This document shows, in pieces, positions 8,144-16,714 of a DNA stretch of 64,000 bases. The notes beneath the pieces are model-generated. The model made no database searches. It was not told the DNA's origin and saw only the letters and a list, made by a program, of their open reading frames with translations. Both the position numbers and the translations under genes were made by a program. Location of the stretch: NCBI GenBank assembly GCA_030696775.1, contig JAUYRN010000031.1:62001-126000 (forward strand), read 5' to 3'. Each line of letters opens with the position of its first letter. Position 1 is the first letter of the stretch. The DNA comes from Sulfuricurvum sp. (GTDB lineage Bacteria > Campylobacterota > Campylobacteria > Campylobacterales > Sulfurimonadaceae).

Positions 8144-8907
8144 AACGTTACAAAGCCTTTGCCAAGGTCAATATTTTTTTAAAAATCACAGGGATGCGTG
8201 GAGATTATCACACAATCTCTTCACGATTTATGCGTGTTTCCTCTCTTTTCGATACCCTATGGTTTGAGCCAAAACCAACGCCTGAATTTGAAATTCGAGG
8301 GAATTTTGACTGCGATATATCATCTAACACCATCTACAAAGCTTACAAATACCTCCTTGCCTATACACGATCAAATTCACTTACAACTTTAATGGAAGAG
8401 AATGCCGTCTGCGTTGATAAACAAATTCCATCCTATGCAGGTTTAGGAGGAGGCAGTTCGGATGCCGCTACCTATCTTCATCTCTGCAACGATATCCTCC
8501 ATCTTGGATTAAGCATCGAAGAACTTTCCGAGATCGGTTCTTCCGTGGGTGCCGATGTTCCCTTTTTCGTTTATGGCTATGAAAGTGCTAATGTCAGTGG
8601 CATCGGAGAGATCGTTCAGCCATACAGTGAGAAACTCATTGATTTTGAAATAATTACCCCGCCTATCCAAATCAGTACTCCTGCGGTTTATCGCTACTAT
8701 CGTGAGTCACTCTATAACCCTATCAGTGCAGATGAAGTATCAAATCTTGAAGCTACATCCTCTCTGGATATTTTATCCTCTATGGAGTCCAAAGAAGCTA
8801 ATGATCTCTACAAAGCCGCACTTGGATGCTATCCTGAACTTGTAGAAAAAGAGGGATGGTTTTTCAGCGGTAGTGGCAGTAGTTTTTTTAGAATAAAGGA
8901 AAGATAA
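8140..8907 (+). CDS. ispE: 4-diphosphocytidyl-2-C-methyl-D-erythritol kinase
   Basis: This GHMP-family kinase phosphorylates CDP-methylerythritol in the non-mevalonate isoprenoid pathway. The glycine-rich ATP loop reads [17 protein letters not shown] at about residues 95-111, the N-terminal [20 protein letters not shown] is the substrate region, and [11 protein letters not shown] at the end is the third GHMP motif. At 255 residues it is at the short end for IspE, as is common in this phylum. ATGA overlap with csrA, and smpB begins 3 bases after the stop. Confidence 0.94.
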   Translation: MKRYKAFAKVNIFLKITGMRGDYHTISSRFMRVSSLFDTLWFEPKPTPEFEIRGNFDCDISSNTIYKAYKYLLAYTRSNSLTTLMEENAVCVDKQIPSYAGLGGGSSDAATYLHLCNDILHLGLSIEELSEIGSSVGADVPFFVYGYESANVSGIGEIVQPYSEKLIDFEIITPPIQISTPAVYRYYRESLYNPISADEVSNLEATSSLDILSSMESKEANDLYKAALGCYPELVEKEGWFFSGSGSSFFRIKER

Positions 8908-8909
8908 TC

Positions 8910-9362
8910 ATGGGCGAAAACATAGCCACCAACAAAAAAGCTTTTTTTGACTACCACATCGAAGAGAAATTCGAAGCAGGTCTTGTCCTGCACGGTTCTG
9001 AAGTGAAAGCACTACGTGCAGGACGAGTCAATCTCAAAGAGGGGTTTATTAAGATCGTCCGAGGGGAAGCATTTCTTTTTAATGTTCACATTGGTATCCT
9101 CTCTACAACGCATCATTTTTATGCGCATGAAGAACGTGCGTCTCGTAAACTTCTTTTACACAAAAAACAAATTGACAAGATGTTCAAAGCAGTCGAAAAA
9201 GAAGGCTTCACGCTTGTTCCACTCAGTATTTATCTCAATGATCGAAATATTTTTAAAATGCAAATTGCTATAGCAAAAGGAAAAAAACTCTACGACAAAC
9301 GAGATGACTTAAAAGAAAAAAGTCTTAAACGGGATATGGAACGAGCACTCAAAGGAGAATAG
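8910..9362 (+). CDS. smpB: SsrA-binding protein SmpB
   Basis: SmpB brings tmRNA to ribosomes stalled on broken messages. The N-terminal [18 protein letters not shown], then [20 protein letters not shown], and the basic C-terminal [20 protein letters not shown] tail that enters the mRNA channel are all present. Its 150 residues match the family length. No tmRNA gene was found in the window. The start is an ATG 2 bases after the ispE stop codon, in the same operon. Confidence 0.96.
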   Translation: MGENIATNKKAFFDYHIEEKFEAGLVLHGSEVKALRAGRVNLKEGFIKIVRGEAFLFNVHIGILSTTHHFYAHEERASRKLLLHKKQIDKMFKAVEKEGFTLVPLSIYLNDRNIFKMQIAIAKGKKLYDKRDDLKEKSLKRDMERALKGE

Positions 9363-9365
9363 CAC

Positions 9366-10199
9366 ATGGTCACAATCAACGACGTAACCCTGCATGATCT
9401 GCACTTTAAAGATCTTCAAAATCCCATCCACCCTTCTATTTACGAAAGCTTTAGTGATTACCAAATTTTGATCCTTAGACTACCCGAATTATGGGAGGGT
9501 AAATCGAGTATCCTCTCTCTGCGATTACCGGAGTTTTGGGAAGCCAAAGGAAAGTTTCTCTCTTATAGTTTTGTCATTAGTCCAAAGGGAGTCTGCTATT
9601 ATGATAAAAAAACCAATTCTTTTATTAATTACTCCGAAGGGATGAAAGATTTGTATCATTTTTTGGATACAAAGATTGATGCCCTAATGGAGGATATGGA
9701 CATGGCTCAAGAGAAAATTGCTTTTCTTGAAGAGGGGTTGTATAAAAAACACAATAGTGCCCTTATGGATCGATGGCATACCCTCAAAAAAGAGCTTTCA
9801 CGTTCTGAGCGAGTTATTGTAAAAGCAGTGGATACCTTAGGACAATTTATCATAAAATCCAAACTCACAGAAGAGTCGTTAGAGAATGAATTCAATGATC
9901 TTCATGAACATCTCGAGCGAACGCTTCGTTCCACAATTTCTGCTAATAACCAGCTCGATGATTTATACCGCTACTATAACCTTCGATCCAACGATCGTAT
10001 GAATCGCAGTATCTACGTCCTCACGATTGTTTCAGTCATTTTTTTACCTCTTAATCTTGCGGTTGGTTTTTTCGGAATGAATACAGGTGGATTGCCATTT
10101 CAGGACATAAGTTTTGGAACCGTATATGCGCTTGAAAGTATGATTATTTTTGCGATATTGCTAATTGGTGCAGTGATTTGGAAAATAAAACAAGAATAA
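9366..10199 (+). CDS. corA: CorA-family divalent cation transporter
   Basis: The last 60 residues contain two membrane helices separated by FFGMNTGGLPF, holding the GMN signature that lines the pore of CorA-type Mg2+ channels. The GMNTGGLP variant is common in the ZntB-like subgroup. The middle, about residues 95-210, is the long charged helical stalk. The N-terminal cytoplasmic domain carries an odd tandem duplication: LRLPELWEGK (37-46) and LRLPEFWEAK (52-61). The 277-residue length is near normal. It is the last gene of the rightward operon; a hairpin terminator follows. Substrate (Mg2+, Co2+, Ni2+ or Zn2+) cannot be set from sequence. Confidence 0.88.
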   Translation: MVTINDVTLHDLHFKDLQNPIHPSIYESFSDYQILILRLPELWEGKSSILSLRLPEFWEAKGKFLSYSFVISPKGVCYYDKKTNSFINYSEGMKDLYHFLDTKIDALMEDMDMAQEKIAFLEEGLYKKHNSALMDRWHTLKKELSRSERVIVKAVDTLGQFIIKSKLTEESLENEFNDLHEHLERTLRSTISANNQLDDLYRYYNLRSNDRMNRSIYVLTIVSVIFLPLNLAVGFFGMNTGGLPFQDISFGTVYALESMIIFAILLIGAVIWKIKQE

Positions 10200-10213
10200 G
10201 ATAAATGTTTTCC

Positions 10214-10230
10214 CGCATCCGAAAGATGCG
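10214..10230. terminator. Bidirectional terminator between corA and rplS
   Basis: CGCATC (10214-10219) and GATGCG (10225-10230) form a 6-bp stem with loop CGAAA, extendable by neighbouring C/G pairs. TAATTTT follows on the plus strand and AAAACATTT on the minus strand. It lies between convergent genes. Confidence 0.65.
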
Positions 10231-10261
10231 AGTAATTTTGGGGAAGATATTCGTTGTAGTC

Positions 10262-10636
10262 TTAAACGTTACTTGTCTTAGGGCGACGAATTTCTTTGAT
10301 ACGTGCTTTTTTACCAGCAAGGTCACGAAGATAGAACAATTTCGCACGACGAACACGACCACGGCGAAGTACTTCGATTTTCTCTAAGCTATCGCTGTAG
10401 ATTGGGAATACACGTTCGATACCGATAGCATTTGCTCCGATTTTACGAACAGTAATAGTACGGCCAGTGCCTTCTCCACGAATAGAGATACATACACCCT
10501 CATAACTTTGAACACGAGTTTTTTCACCCTCTGTAATGCTAACAGCAAGACGAAGTGTATCGCCTGCACGGAATAAAGGAATATCTTTCCCAGCGATTTG
10601 TGCTTGCTCGAAGCTAGCAATGTATTTATTTTTCAT
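10262..10636 (-). CDS. rplS: 50S ribosomal protein L19
   Basis: L19 sits at the interface of the two ribosomal subunits. The protein opens [13 protein letters not shown] and has [39 protein letters not shown] and [19 protein letters not shown], followed by [20 protein letters not shown], all strongly conserved. At 124 residues it is normal. It overlaps trmD by 11 bases and closes the leftward rpsP-khpA-rimM-trmD-rplS group, a standard bacterial order. Confidence 0.98.
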   Translation of the reverse strand: MKNKYIASFEQAQIAGKDIPLFRAGDTLRLAVSITEGEKTRVQSYEGVCISIRGEGTGRTITVRKIGANAIGIERVFPIYSDSLEKIEVLRRGRVRRAKLFYLRDLAGKKARIKEIRRPKTSNV

Positions 10637-11321
10637 AAGAAGTCCTTATTTTATGCTTTAGTAGCTGTTCAGGTCTGAAATATTTTGTTTTACATTCAGA
10701 CATAGCTAATTTTAGTGCTAGAATTTTACTGTGATTTCCCTTTAAATATTCTGATGGAACACCCATTTGCTCATAAATAGCTGGTTTTCCAAAAGAAGGT
10801 GCTTCTAAAAGTGGCGTTTCAAAGCTTTCATATTCAAGTGATTCACTGTTTCCAAGAACGCCGTCAATATTTCTAACAATAGCATCGCTCATAACAAGCG
10901 ATGGAAGTTCACCACCGGTGAGAACATAATCACCGATACTAAACACTTCATCCGCAAAGGATTCAATCACACGTTCATCGATTCCCTCGTACCGTCCGCT
11001 AACAAAAACAATATGTTCTTTCAAAGCAAGACGTTTGGCATCGTTTTGTGTAAATTGTTTTCCTACAGGTGCTGCAAAAATGATATACGCACCCTCTTCT
11101 AACGTGTTAAGTGCATCAAAAAGAGGCTGAGGGGTCATTACCATCCCAGCACCACCACCTACAGCCGTATCATCGACTTTAGAGTGTTTGGATGCACTGT
11201 AATCTCTAGGATTTAAATACGCTACTTCAAACTTTCCTGATTCAATGGCGCGCTTCAAAATAGAATCTTGAAAATAACCTTCTATCAGATTAGAGAAAAG
11301 GGTAACGTACGTGAATCGCAT
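10626..11321 (-). CDS. trmD: tRNA (guanine-37-N1)-methyltransferase
   Basis: TrmD uses S-adenosylmethionine to methylate G37 next to the anticodon, preventing +1 frameshifts. The trefoil-knot signature is clear: [16 protein letters not shown] and [15 protein letters not shown], about residues 108-145. The start reads [17 protein letters not shown] as expected. At 231 residues it is close to the family norm. It starts directly after the rimM stop and overlaps rplS. Confidence 0.97.
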   Translation of the reverse strand: MRFTYVTLFSNLIEGYFQDSILKRAIESGKFEVAYLNPRDYSASKHSKVDDTAVGGGAGMVMTPQPLFDALNTLEEGAYIIFAAPVGKQFTQNDAKRLALKEHIVFVSGRYEGIDERVIESFADEVFSIGDYVLTGGELPSLVMSDAIVRNIDGVLGNSESLEYESFETPLLEAPSFGKPAIYEQMGVPSEYLKGNHSKILALKLAMSECKTKYFRPEQLLKHKIRTSYEK

Positions 11322-11876
11322 TTATGATGCCTCAAGTAAGTCGATGCCACCATCCACGCTGATTTTTTTCGTTTTTAAATCAATATTTAAGACAAAACGG
11401 TCAATATAAGGAATTAAAAACGTCGTAGGAAATTCTTGTAGAACCAAAGCATTATCGGTTTTGATTAACAGATAATCCTGTGGTCCAATCCGCTCAACTT
11501 CAATAACTGTTCCAAGAAGTTTTTCACCTTCAAAGACATTGAGCCCAGGCAGATCAAACCAAAAAAACTCACCATCAGCAAGCTTACAGCGATCACGAGT
11601 TGCTTCGTGTGTTGTAAAAAGCTTTGCATTAGTGAGACCTTTTGCTATTTCCGGCGTATCGTATCCCACAATATGTGCGAGCTCACGATCCGGATTGTAA
11701 CTTTGGAGAGTTATGGTTTTGCCATTATCTAAGTCAAAGGTTGCACCTTTGGCAAATTGCTCCGGAAAATCAGTATGAAGATTAAGTTTGATATCACCTT
11801 TAAGCCCTACTACGCGACCTAATGTGGCGACATGAAGAAGATCAGGATTAGGAGAATTACGAAAGCGGTTCGACAT
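11322..11876 (-). CDS. rimM: 16S rRNA processing protein RimM
   Basis: RimM helps maturation of the 30S head around S19. LLHVATLGRVVGLKGDIKL forms the N-terminal beta-barrel start, GEFFWFDLPGLNVF the conserved linker segment, and IPYIDRFVLNIDLKTKKISV the PRC-barrel end. I take the ATG at 11876 (MSNRFRNSP), giving 184 residues; the longer frame to 11936 would lie further inside khpA and adds residues not seen in the family. Even so it overlaps khpA by 20 bases, so the two are translationally coupled. Confidence 0.93.
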   Translation of the reverse strand: MSNRFRNSPNPDLLHVATLGRVVGLKGDIKLNLHTDFPEQFAKGATFDLDNGKTITLQSYNPDRELAHIVGYDTPEIAKGLTNAKLFTTHEATRDRCKLADGEFFWFDLPGLNVFEGEKLLGTVIEVERIGPQDYLLIKTDNALVLQEFPTTFLIPYIDRFVLNIDLKTKKISVDGGIDLLEAS

Positions 11877-12096
11877 TGATACGATAACTCTTTCCATCTT
11901 TGGCTTTACAACCAGAAATGACAGTTTTGATCGCACCGATCATCTTTCCCTCTTTACCGATGAGCTTACCTACATCGGCTTGATTAGCGTACAATAAAAT
12001 TTCTGTTACTTCATCGCGCTCGTAAAATTCCACTCGAACATCCTCAGGATAGGTGGCAACTAGCTTGGCAAAACCAGCGACAAAGTCAGCAATCAT
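11857..12096 (-). CDS. khpA: KH-domain RNA-binding protein KhpA
   Basis: This 79-residue protein is a single KH domain with the GxxG loop in IGKEGKMIGAIKTV, typical of KhpA (also called YlqC). It binds RNA and is usually encoded between rpsP and rimM, as here. The family is linked to cell division and to sRNA or mRNA binding in other bacteria; its role in Campylobacterota is not settled. It starts 2 bases after the rpsP stop. Confidence 0.93.
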   Translation of the reverse strand: MIADFVAGFAKLVATYPEDVRVEFYERDEVTEILLYANQADVGKLIGKEGKMIGAIKTVISGCKAKDGKSYRINVEPLS

Positions 12097-12098
12097 AT

Positions 12099-12329
12099 TT
12101 ATTTACCTGTAATTTTTTTAACGCGATCTGACATTTGAGCACCAACACTCATCCAATACGTAAGACGCTCTTCATCAACTTTAACCGTAATAGGGTCAGT
12201 CATTGGGTTATAATAACCGATCAATTCAATCCAACCACCATCACGACGTTTACGGCTGTCCGTTACTGCGATACGGTAGAAAGGTTGTTTTTTACGACCC
12301 ATACGGGTTAGACGAATGACTGTTGCCAT
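12099..12329 (-). CDS. rpsP: 30S ribosomal protein S16
   Basis: S16 stabilises the 5' domain of 16S r[23 protein letters not shown] and [19 protein letters not shown] are unmistakable. At 76 residues it is normal. AAAGGAT precedes the ATG, and a separate promoter lies just upstream, so this gene heads the operon rpsP-khpA-rimM-trmD-rplS. Confidence 0.98.
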   Translation of the reverse strand: MATVIRLTRMGRKKQPFYRIAVTDSRKRRDGGWIELIGYYNPMTDPITVKVDEERLTYWMSVGAQMSDRVKKITGK

Positions 12330-12344
12330 TTTAGATCCTTTTAA

Positions 12345-12350
12345 ATTATA
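12345..12350 (-). promoter_or_regulatory. -10 element of the rpsP promoter
   Basis: Minus-strand TATAAT stands about 16 bases before the rpsP ATG, with TTCAAA 16 bases further upstream as a weak -35. The transcript would start close to the AAAGGAT ribosome-binding site, giving a very short leader. Confidence 0.45.
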
Positions 12351-12392
12351 TTTTGCGCACAGTTACTTTGAAGAGTGTTTTGCCCATAAAAG

Positions 12393-12461
12393 CAAAAAAA
12401 AACCACAAAATGACTAGAACGCTAAGTCAGAGATTTAAAAAAATTTCCTGCTTAACGTTCT
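12393..12461 (-). terminator. Terminator-like hairpin after ffh
   Basis: Right after the ffh stop, AGAACGTTAAG and CTTAGCGTTCT (minus strand; plus-strand positions 12451-12461 and 12416-12426) pair over 11 positions with one G-T, with an inner CAG/CTG and an A/T-rich loop. A run of nine T on the minus strand (plus 12393-12401) follows some 15 bases later. This separates ffh from the rpsP operon. Confidence 0.55.
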
Positions 12462-12463
12462 GC

Positions 12464-13810
12464 TTATCGTGGGATTTTAGACCCTTGCATTTGCCCCATC
12501 ATATTTTGGAGGTCTTGCATCCCTTTTTTACCTGAAAAACGCTTTGCCATTTTTGAAGCATTTTTAAACTGCTTCAGGATACGGTTAACATCTATGATAT
12601 TTAGACCACACCCCATTGCCAAACGTGCTTTTCGGCTGTTGTTAAGCAATTCCGGATCTTCACGCTCTTTCATTGTCATCGACGAAACCAACGCTTTAAT
12701 CCGTTTTAACTCGCCAGAATTTTCCAGATCAAAATCTTTGAGTGCAGAGGCCATTCCACCCATTCCAGGAATCATTCCCATAATGGATTTCATGCTCCCC
12801 ATTTTTTTAAGACTTTCCATTTGCTCTAGGAAGTCATTAAAATTGAACTCACCTTTTTTGATTTTTTTGGTGAGCTGTTTTGCTTTTTTCTCATCAATAA
12901 TTGAAGCCGTTTTTTCCGCAAGTCCTTCAATGTCCCCAAAACCCATAAGTCGGTTGACAATACGTTCAGGTAAGAAAATTTCCAAATCTTCCATCTTCTC
13001 ACCCGCACCGATAAAGCGTAACGGTACTTGAATCTGAGAGGCGATACCCAGCGCAACACCGCCACGAGAATCTCCATCGTATTTGGTGAGGATGACTCCA
13101 TCGATACCGATTTTTTGGTTAAACAAATCTGCAGTACGCACTGCATCTTGACCTGCTAACGAATCGGCAACGTAGAAAATTTCATGCGGATTTGCGGCAC
13201 GCTTAACTTCAGCCAATTCACCCATAAGTGCATCATCTATCGCCAAACGTCCCGCCGTATCAATTAATACAACATCAACAAGAAGCTTTTGCGCATACGC
13301 AATCGCCCCTTTGACCACTTCAGACGGGCTTTTAGTGGTTTCATCGCTGTAAAGCTCAACCTCAATCCCTGCGCACACTTGACGGAGCTGTTCGACTGCC
13401 GCAAGACGCTGTAAGTCTGCTGCAACGACTAAAACCCGTTTTTTCTGACGAATTTTAAGATAGTTCGCAAGTTTACCTGTGGTAGTGGTTTTCCCTGAAC
13501 CTTGCAAGCCGGTCATTAAAATAACCGTAGGCGATTGAGGTGCATAAACAAAACCCGAATTTCCTTTGACTTTCAAAAGCTCATACAATGAACTTCGTAG
13601 CGCATCCAGAAATTGATCTTTACCGATACCATTTTGTTTTACTTGAAGTTCGACCGAATCAATAAGGTCTTTCACCACTTTGTGATGGACGTCTGCTTTT
13701 AATAACGCTTTTTTAAGCTCGCCCAATGCCTTGGTGAGTGCTTTTTCATCGTCATGAAAACGAATCTTGCGTATGGCAGATGTAAATGATTCGGTGAGCG
13801 TATCAAACAC
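12464..13810 (-). CDS. ffh: Signal recognition particle protein Ffh
   Basis: Ffh binds signal sequences on ribosomes and, with SRP RNA and FtsY, delivers them to the membrane. The N domain (about 1-85) is followed by the GTPase G domain with GLQGSGKTTTTGKLA, DTAGRLAID and TKYDGDSRGG, then a methionine-rich M domain with MGSMKSIMGMIPGMGG and LNNSRKARLAMGCG. The tail MMGQMQGSKIPR is typical. The 448-residue length fits. The start is GTG with AGGAG eight bases upstream. No SRP RNA gene was found nearby. Confidence 0.97.
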   Translation of the reverse strand: MFDTLTESFTSAIRKIRFHDDEKALTKALGELKKALLKADVHHKVVKDLIDSVELQVKQNGIGKDQFLDALRSSLYELLKVKGNSGFVYAPQSPTVILMTGLQGSGKTTTTGKLANYLKIRQKKRVLVVAADLQRLAAVEQLRQVCAGIEVELYSDETTKSPSEVVKGAIAYAQKLLVDVVLIDTAGRLAIDDALMGELAEVKRAANPHEIFYVADSLAGQDAVRTADLFNQKIGIDGVILTKYDGDSRGGVALGIASQIQVPLRFIGAGEKMEDLEIFLPERIVNRLMGFGDIEGLAEKTASIIDEKKAKQLTKKIKKGEFNFNDFLEQMESLKKMGSMKSIMGMIPGMGGMASALKDFDLENSGELKRIKALVSSMTMKEREDPELLNNSRKARLAMGCGLNIIDVNRILKQFKNASKMAKRFSGKKGMQDLQNMMGQMQGSKIPR

Positions 13811-13858
13811 TTGAACTCCTAAATAGTACGGTTACAGGGTATAAAAAGTTTCGCATTA

Positions 13859-13964
13859 TAGCTAAAGTTGCCTTTAGCTACGCTTTTTATTTTGAACGCC
13901 GTTAGAGCAAAGCTCCAACGTCTACGCTAGCCGCTATGGCACTAAAGCTTGCCTTTTCAAGGCA
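13859..13964 (+). repeat. Dispersed hairpin repeat, family A, copy 1
   Basis: This spacer between the pseudouridine synthase stop and the ffh start holds three hairpins. TAGCTAAAG/CTTTAGCTA is a perfect 9-bp stem at 13859-13880. GTTAGAGC/GCTCCAAC at 13901-13919 has one mismatch. TGCCTT/AAGGCA lies at 13950-13964. Bases 13922-13953 are identical over 32 positions to 53264-53295, and a diverged copy lies at 57399-57442. Confidence 0.75.
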
Positions 13965-13987
13965 GATAAAAGTCAAAAAATTTAACC

Positions 13988-14725
13988 TCAACTACCGAAA
14001 TGTCCAAATATTTTAGGCTCTGACGCTATAAATGTCAATCCCAGAATTTCCACTTTTTTAGCGTGTAACATAACGCGCTTCGCTTGTCGACCGCCGTAAC
14101 TCTCGTCACCTACTATCGGATGAAGAGCATATTTCATGTGTGCGCGGATTTGGTGCGTTCGTCCATGATGAATAATTAACTGAACTTTCGTCTTTTTCCC
14201 TGATACTTCCAGTGGGGTCACTTCGGTAATAGCGGGCTTACCATTTTTGGCCACTTTCGTATACGCCTTGTTCCCTTTTTTCTCCGTAATAAGTGGCTGA
14301 TCGATAACAAATGGCTCACTTATGATTCCATCTACCCACGCAACGTACTCTTTATAGACGTTGTCTTTTTTAAACTCGCCAATGGCTTTGAGCCGGTATT
14401 CTTCGTTTTTAACCAACATCAAGACACCGCTTGTTTCACGGTCAAGTCTATGAAGAAGTTGTGAACCTTTAAACTGTCGCTCAATCTCATCAGAGTTGAC
14501 AAATGCCGGCTTATCGATAACAATCAGATTGTCATCTTCATAGATTGGGTGAGCTTTTTCTACCTTTTGAACGATAAAACTGGTTTTACCACTAATTTCA
14601 CCTCGAGCAATGAGCACCTTAGAGTTACCCACATAGACCAATCCACGGTCAATCAGCGATTTTGCTTCGGAATTACTAATTCCCTCTTGTGCTGCTAAGA
14701 GTTTGTATGCTTTTGGTTTTTCCAT
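13988..14725 (-). CDS. RluA-family RNA pseudouridine synthase
   Basis: The catalytic signature LLHRLDRETSGVLML, with the aspartate in RLD, and HHGRTHQIRAHMKYALHPIVGD show a RluA/RluC/RluD-type synthase. The N-terminal 60 residues (LAAQEGISNSEAKSLIDRGLVYVG) look like an S4 RNA-binding domain. At 245 residues it is on the short side. The modified position, in 23S rRNA or tRNA, cannot be set from sequence. It stands alone between repeat copy A1 and the waaA gene. Confidence 0.88.
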   Translation of the reverse strand: MEKPKAYKLLAAQEGISNSEAKSLIDRGLVYVGNSKVLIARGEISGKTSFIVQKVEKAHPIYEDDNLIVIDKPAFVNSDEIERQFKGSQLLHRLDRETSGVLMLVKNEEYRLKAIGEFKKDNVYKEYVAWVDGIISEPFVIDQPLITEKKGNKAYTKVAKNGKPAITEVTPLEVSGKKTKVQLIIHHGRTHQIRAHMKYALHPIVGDESYGGRQAKRVMLHAKKVEILGLTFIASEPKIFGHFGS

Positions 14726-14767
14726 TTTATCGTCCTCAGGTTGATTTTCAATCCGTTTATTTTTCGA

Positions 14768-14786
14768 ATTATAGCACTATCGTGCT
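14768..14786 (-). promoter_or_regulatory. -10 element with overlapping small hairpin upstream of the pseudouridine synthase
   Basis: Minus-strand TATAAT (14773-14768) lies 42 bases before the start. The immediately upstream bases AGCAC/GTGCT with a 4-base loop (14773-14786) form a 5-bp stem overlapping the -10. No -35 hexamer is clear. Confidence 0.4.
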
Positions 14787-14801
14787 TCAACTCTAACCCA
14801 A

Positions 14802-15953
14802 TTAGCGTAAACACTCCATTACCCTGTCCAAGTCAATGGTTGCATTCACCTGAGATGGCGGTAAGGTTTCGGCAGTTTGTAGAGCTTCAGAAATTTCATC
14901 AAGCTCTACAAATTGAACATGTGAAACGTATTTAAAAAGTTCTCGCTGCAAAAATATCTGCTTTCCACTAATGATCTTGCATCCAAAATGGGCAGGCTCT
15001 AGAGGATTGTGTCCTCCGATGGGTGAAAATGCTCCTCCCAAAATCGCTATGTCGCTGATGGCGTAAAGATTGTTGAGTTCTCCCATAGCATCAATGAGAG
15101 TAATATCTTCACTAATAGTTTGGATTTGGCTCCAGCGTGAAAAACTATTATTTGGAGCAATTCGTGTAATTAATTCTGCTACTTTGCCAAAGCGCTCAGG
15201 GTGGCGCGGGACGATGAGAATTTTTGTGTGAGGATTTTTGACACGATACTCCATAAATCCTTGTAAAATTCCCTCCTCTTCCCCCTCATGGGTACTTCCT
15301 GCAACAATCAATAATCCATCGGGTTTTGGGTACTCTTTGGTCGCTTCTATCTTTTGTGCTAGCTTGATATTTCCGACCACTTCGACATTGTGTGCACCCA
15401 ATGCGATGAAACGCGCCATGTCCTCACTGCTTTGGCATAAAATACGGTCGCATTTTTCAAACAGTCTCGCATAAAACCATCTCATCTTATAATATTTCGG
15501 AAAACTTCGATCACTGATACGAGCATTGAGGGCAATTACCCGCGCGCCTCGGAGGGTGCAAATACTAAATAAAAGATACCAAAATTCAGCTTCTAAGATG
15601 ACAACCGTTTTGGGACTGCGAATCCAAAACCATAACCATGGCTCAAAAGGGAGATAGCGTACTTCTGCAATGTATTTTGATGCTGCTTCATATCCGGTAT
15701 GGGTAATAACGCTAATAGCAATCTTAGCCCCTTTTAAGCTCTCTACTATCGGAGCGATTGCTTTGGCTTCTCCCAACGAACAAACGTGAAACCAAATATC
15801 ATGATCTTTGAATGGGCGATTATTATAGAGGAAAAAACGGGAGGGAATCGAGGAATGGTATTTTTTTTTAAAGGATAGAAAAATAATAAAAGGGAGAGCC
15901 ACCATAAAAAGAATGGTGGCTAGTAAGGTGTAAAAAAGGTCAAACACCTTCAC
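14802..15953 (-). CDS. waaA: 3-deoxy-D-manno-octulosonic acid (Kdo) transferase
   Basis: WaaA (KdtA) adds Kdo to lipid IVA at the cytoplasmic face of the inner membrane during lipopolysaccharide synthesis. An N-terminal membrane anchor (about residues 6-28) is followed by WFHVCSLGEAKAIAPIV, ISVITHTGYEAA, EAEFWYLL, ALNARISDRS and the donor-site segment VAGSTHEGEEE, all family hallmarks. GGAFSPIGGHNPLEPA is the Kdo-binding loop. At 383 residues it is slightly short. The HP0958-like gene lies 8 bases upstream, so they are probably one operon. Confidence 0.95.
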   Translation of the reverse strand: MKVFDLFYTLLATILFMVALPFIIFLSFKKKYHSSIPSRFFLYNNRPFKDHDIWFHVCSLGEAKAIAPIVESLKGAKIAISVITHTGYEAASKYIAEVRYLPFEPWLWFWIRSPKTVVILEAEFWYLLFSICTLRGARVIALNARISDRSFPKYYKMRWFYARLFEKCDRILCQSSEDMARFIALGAHNVEVVGNIKLAQKIEATKEYPKPDGLLIVAGSTHEGEEEGILQGFMEYRVKNPHTKILIVPRHPERFGKVAELITRIAPNNSFSRWSQIQTISEDITLIDAMGELNNLYAISDIAILGGAFSPIGGHNPLEPAHFGCKIISGKQIFLQRELFKYVSHVQFVELDEISEALQTAETLPPSQVNATIDLDRVMECLR

Positions 15954-15961
15954 GAAAAGAT

Positions 15962-16687
15962 TTACGCACCCATCTCTTCAGTAACAGGCTCAAGATACAA
16001 AAGACGTCCACAGTGTGGGCACATTGTGATCTCTTCACCTTTAATGACTTCAGTATATACTTTATCACTTAATGCCATATAGCATCCCATGCACGCTTGA
16101 TTGCGAACTGGTACTGCTGTCGTATTTTTCGCCCAACGACGAATTTTTTGATAGAAAGAGAGCCCTTTTTGGTTCATTGCACCTACAAGAATCTCTTTTT
16201 TAGCAAATATTACTTTGCGCTCTTCATCAATTCGTGCCAATTTGACATCAACATCCGCTTTTACCCCTGAAAGTTTCCCTTCTACTTCGGATGCTTTTGC
16301 TTCAAGTTCTTCGATTTTAGCTTTTTTGTGATCGATAAGTTTTTCCAAACGTCCAATCTCTTCATTGGCAAAATTTACTTGTTCTTTTGCAATTTCTTCT
16401 TCAAGTTGAAGTGATTTCATCTCACGTTCGGTTTTGATTTCAGCACTTTTCTTGCTGTTATCTTCTAGTTTTGCAGAAAGTTCTGCAAGGTGAAGCTCAT
16501 TTTTTTGCTTCTTGACTTGCTCATCTTTGATCTCACCAGAGAGGGTTGAAATCTCGTTTACTAAAGCTGTTTTTGTGGCTAAAAGAGCGTCGTACTGAAG
16601 GTTTGCTTCGTCAATTTGTGGCTCGAACGCATCGATCTCTTTGTCAATCAACGACAAGTCGATTAGCTGCTCTAAATGTTTGTTCAT
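15962..16687 (-). CDS. Coiled-coil zinc-ribbon protein, HP0958-like
   Basis: Residues about 5-170 are a long charged coiled coil. The C-terminal part has CMGCYMALSDKVYTEVIKG followed by CPHCGRLLY, a C4 zinc ribbon. This architecture matches Helicobacter pylori HP0958, which binds the sigma factor RpoN and flagellin mRNA and is needed for flagella. The 241-residue length fits. It lies between a Nif3-like gene and waaA on the same strand. A flagellar role here is carried over from the homologue and is not shown by the context. Confidence 0.85.
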   Translation of the reverse strand: MNKHLEQLIDLSLIDKEIDAFEPQIDEANLQYDALLATKTALVNEISTLSGEIKDEQVKKQKNELHLAELSAKLEDNSKKSAEIKTEREMKSLQLEEEIAKEQVNFANEEIGRLEKLIDHKKAKIEELEAKASEVEGKLSGVKADVDVKLARIDEERKVIFAKKEILVGAMNQKGLSFYQKIRRWAKNTTAVPVRNQACMGCYMALSDKVYTEVIKGEEITMCPHCGRLLYLEPVTEEMGA

Positions 16688-16714
16688 AATGTGCCTTTTT
16701 GGGGGTGCTTCATC

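Noticed and set aside
13936-13953. Sigma-54 promoter-like sequence TGGCAC...TTGC in repeat family A (also at 53278-53295)
   Set aside because: The distance between the GG and GC elements is one base too long for RpoN, and the sequence is part of a repeat with other constraints.
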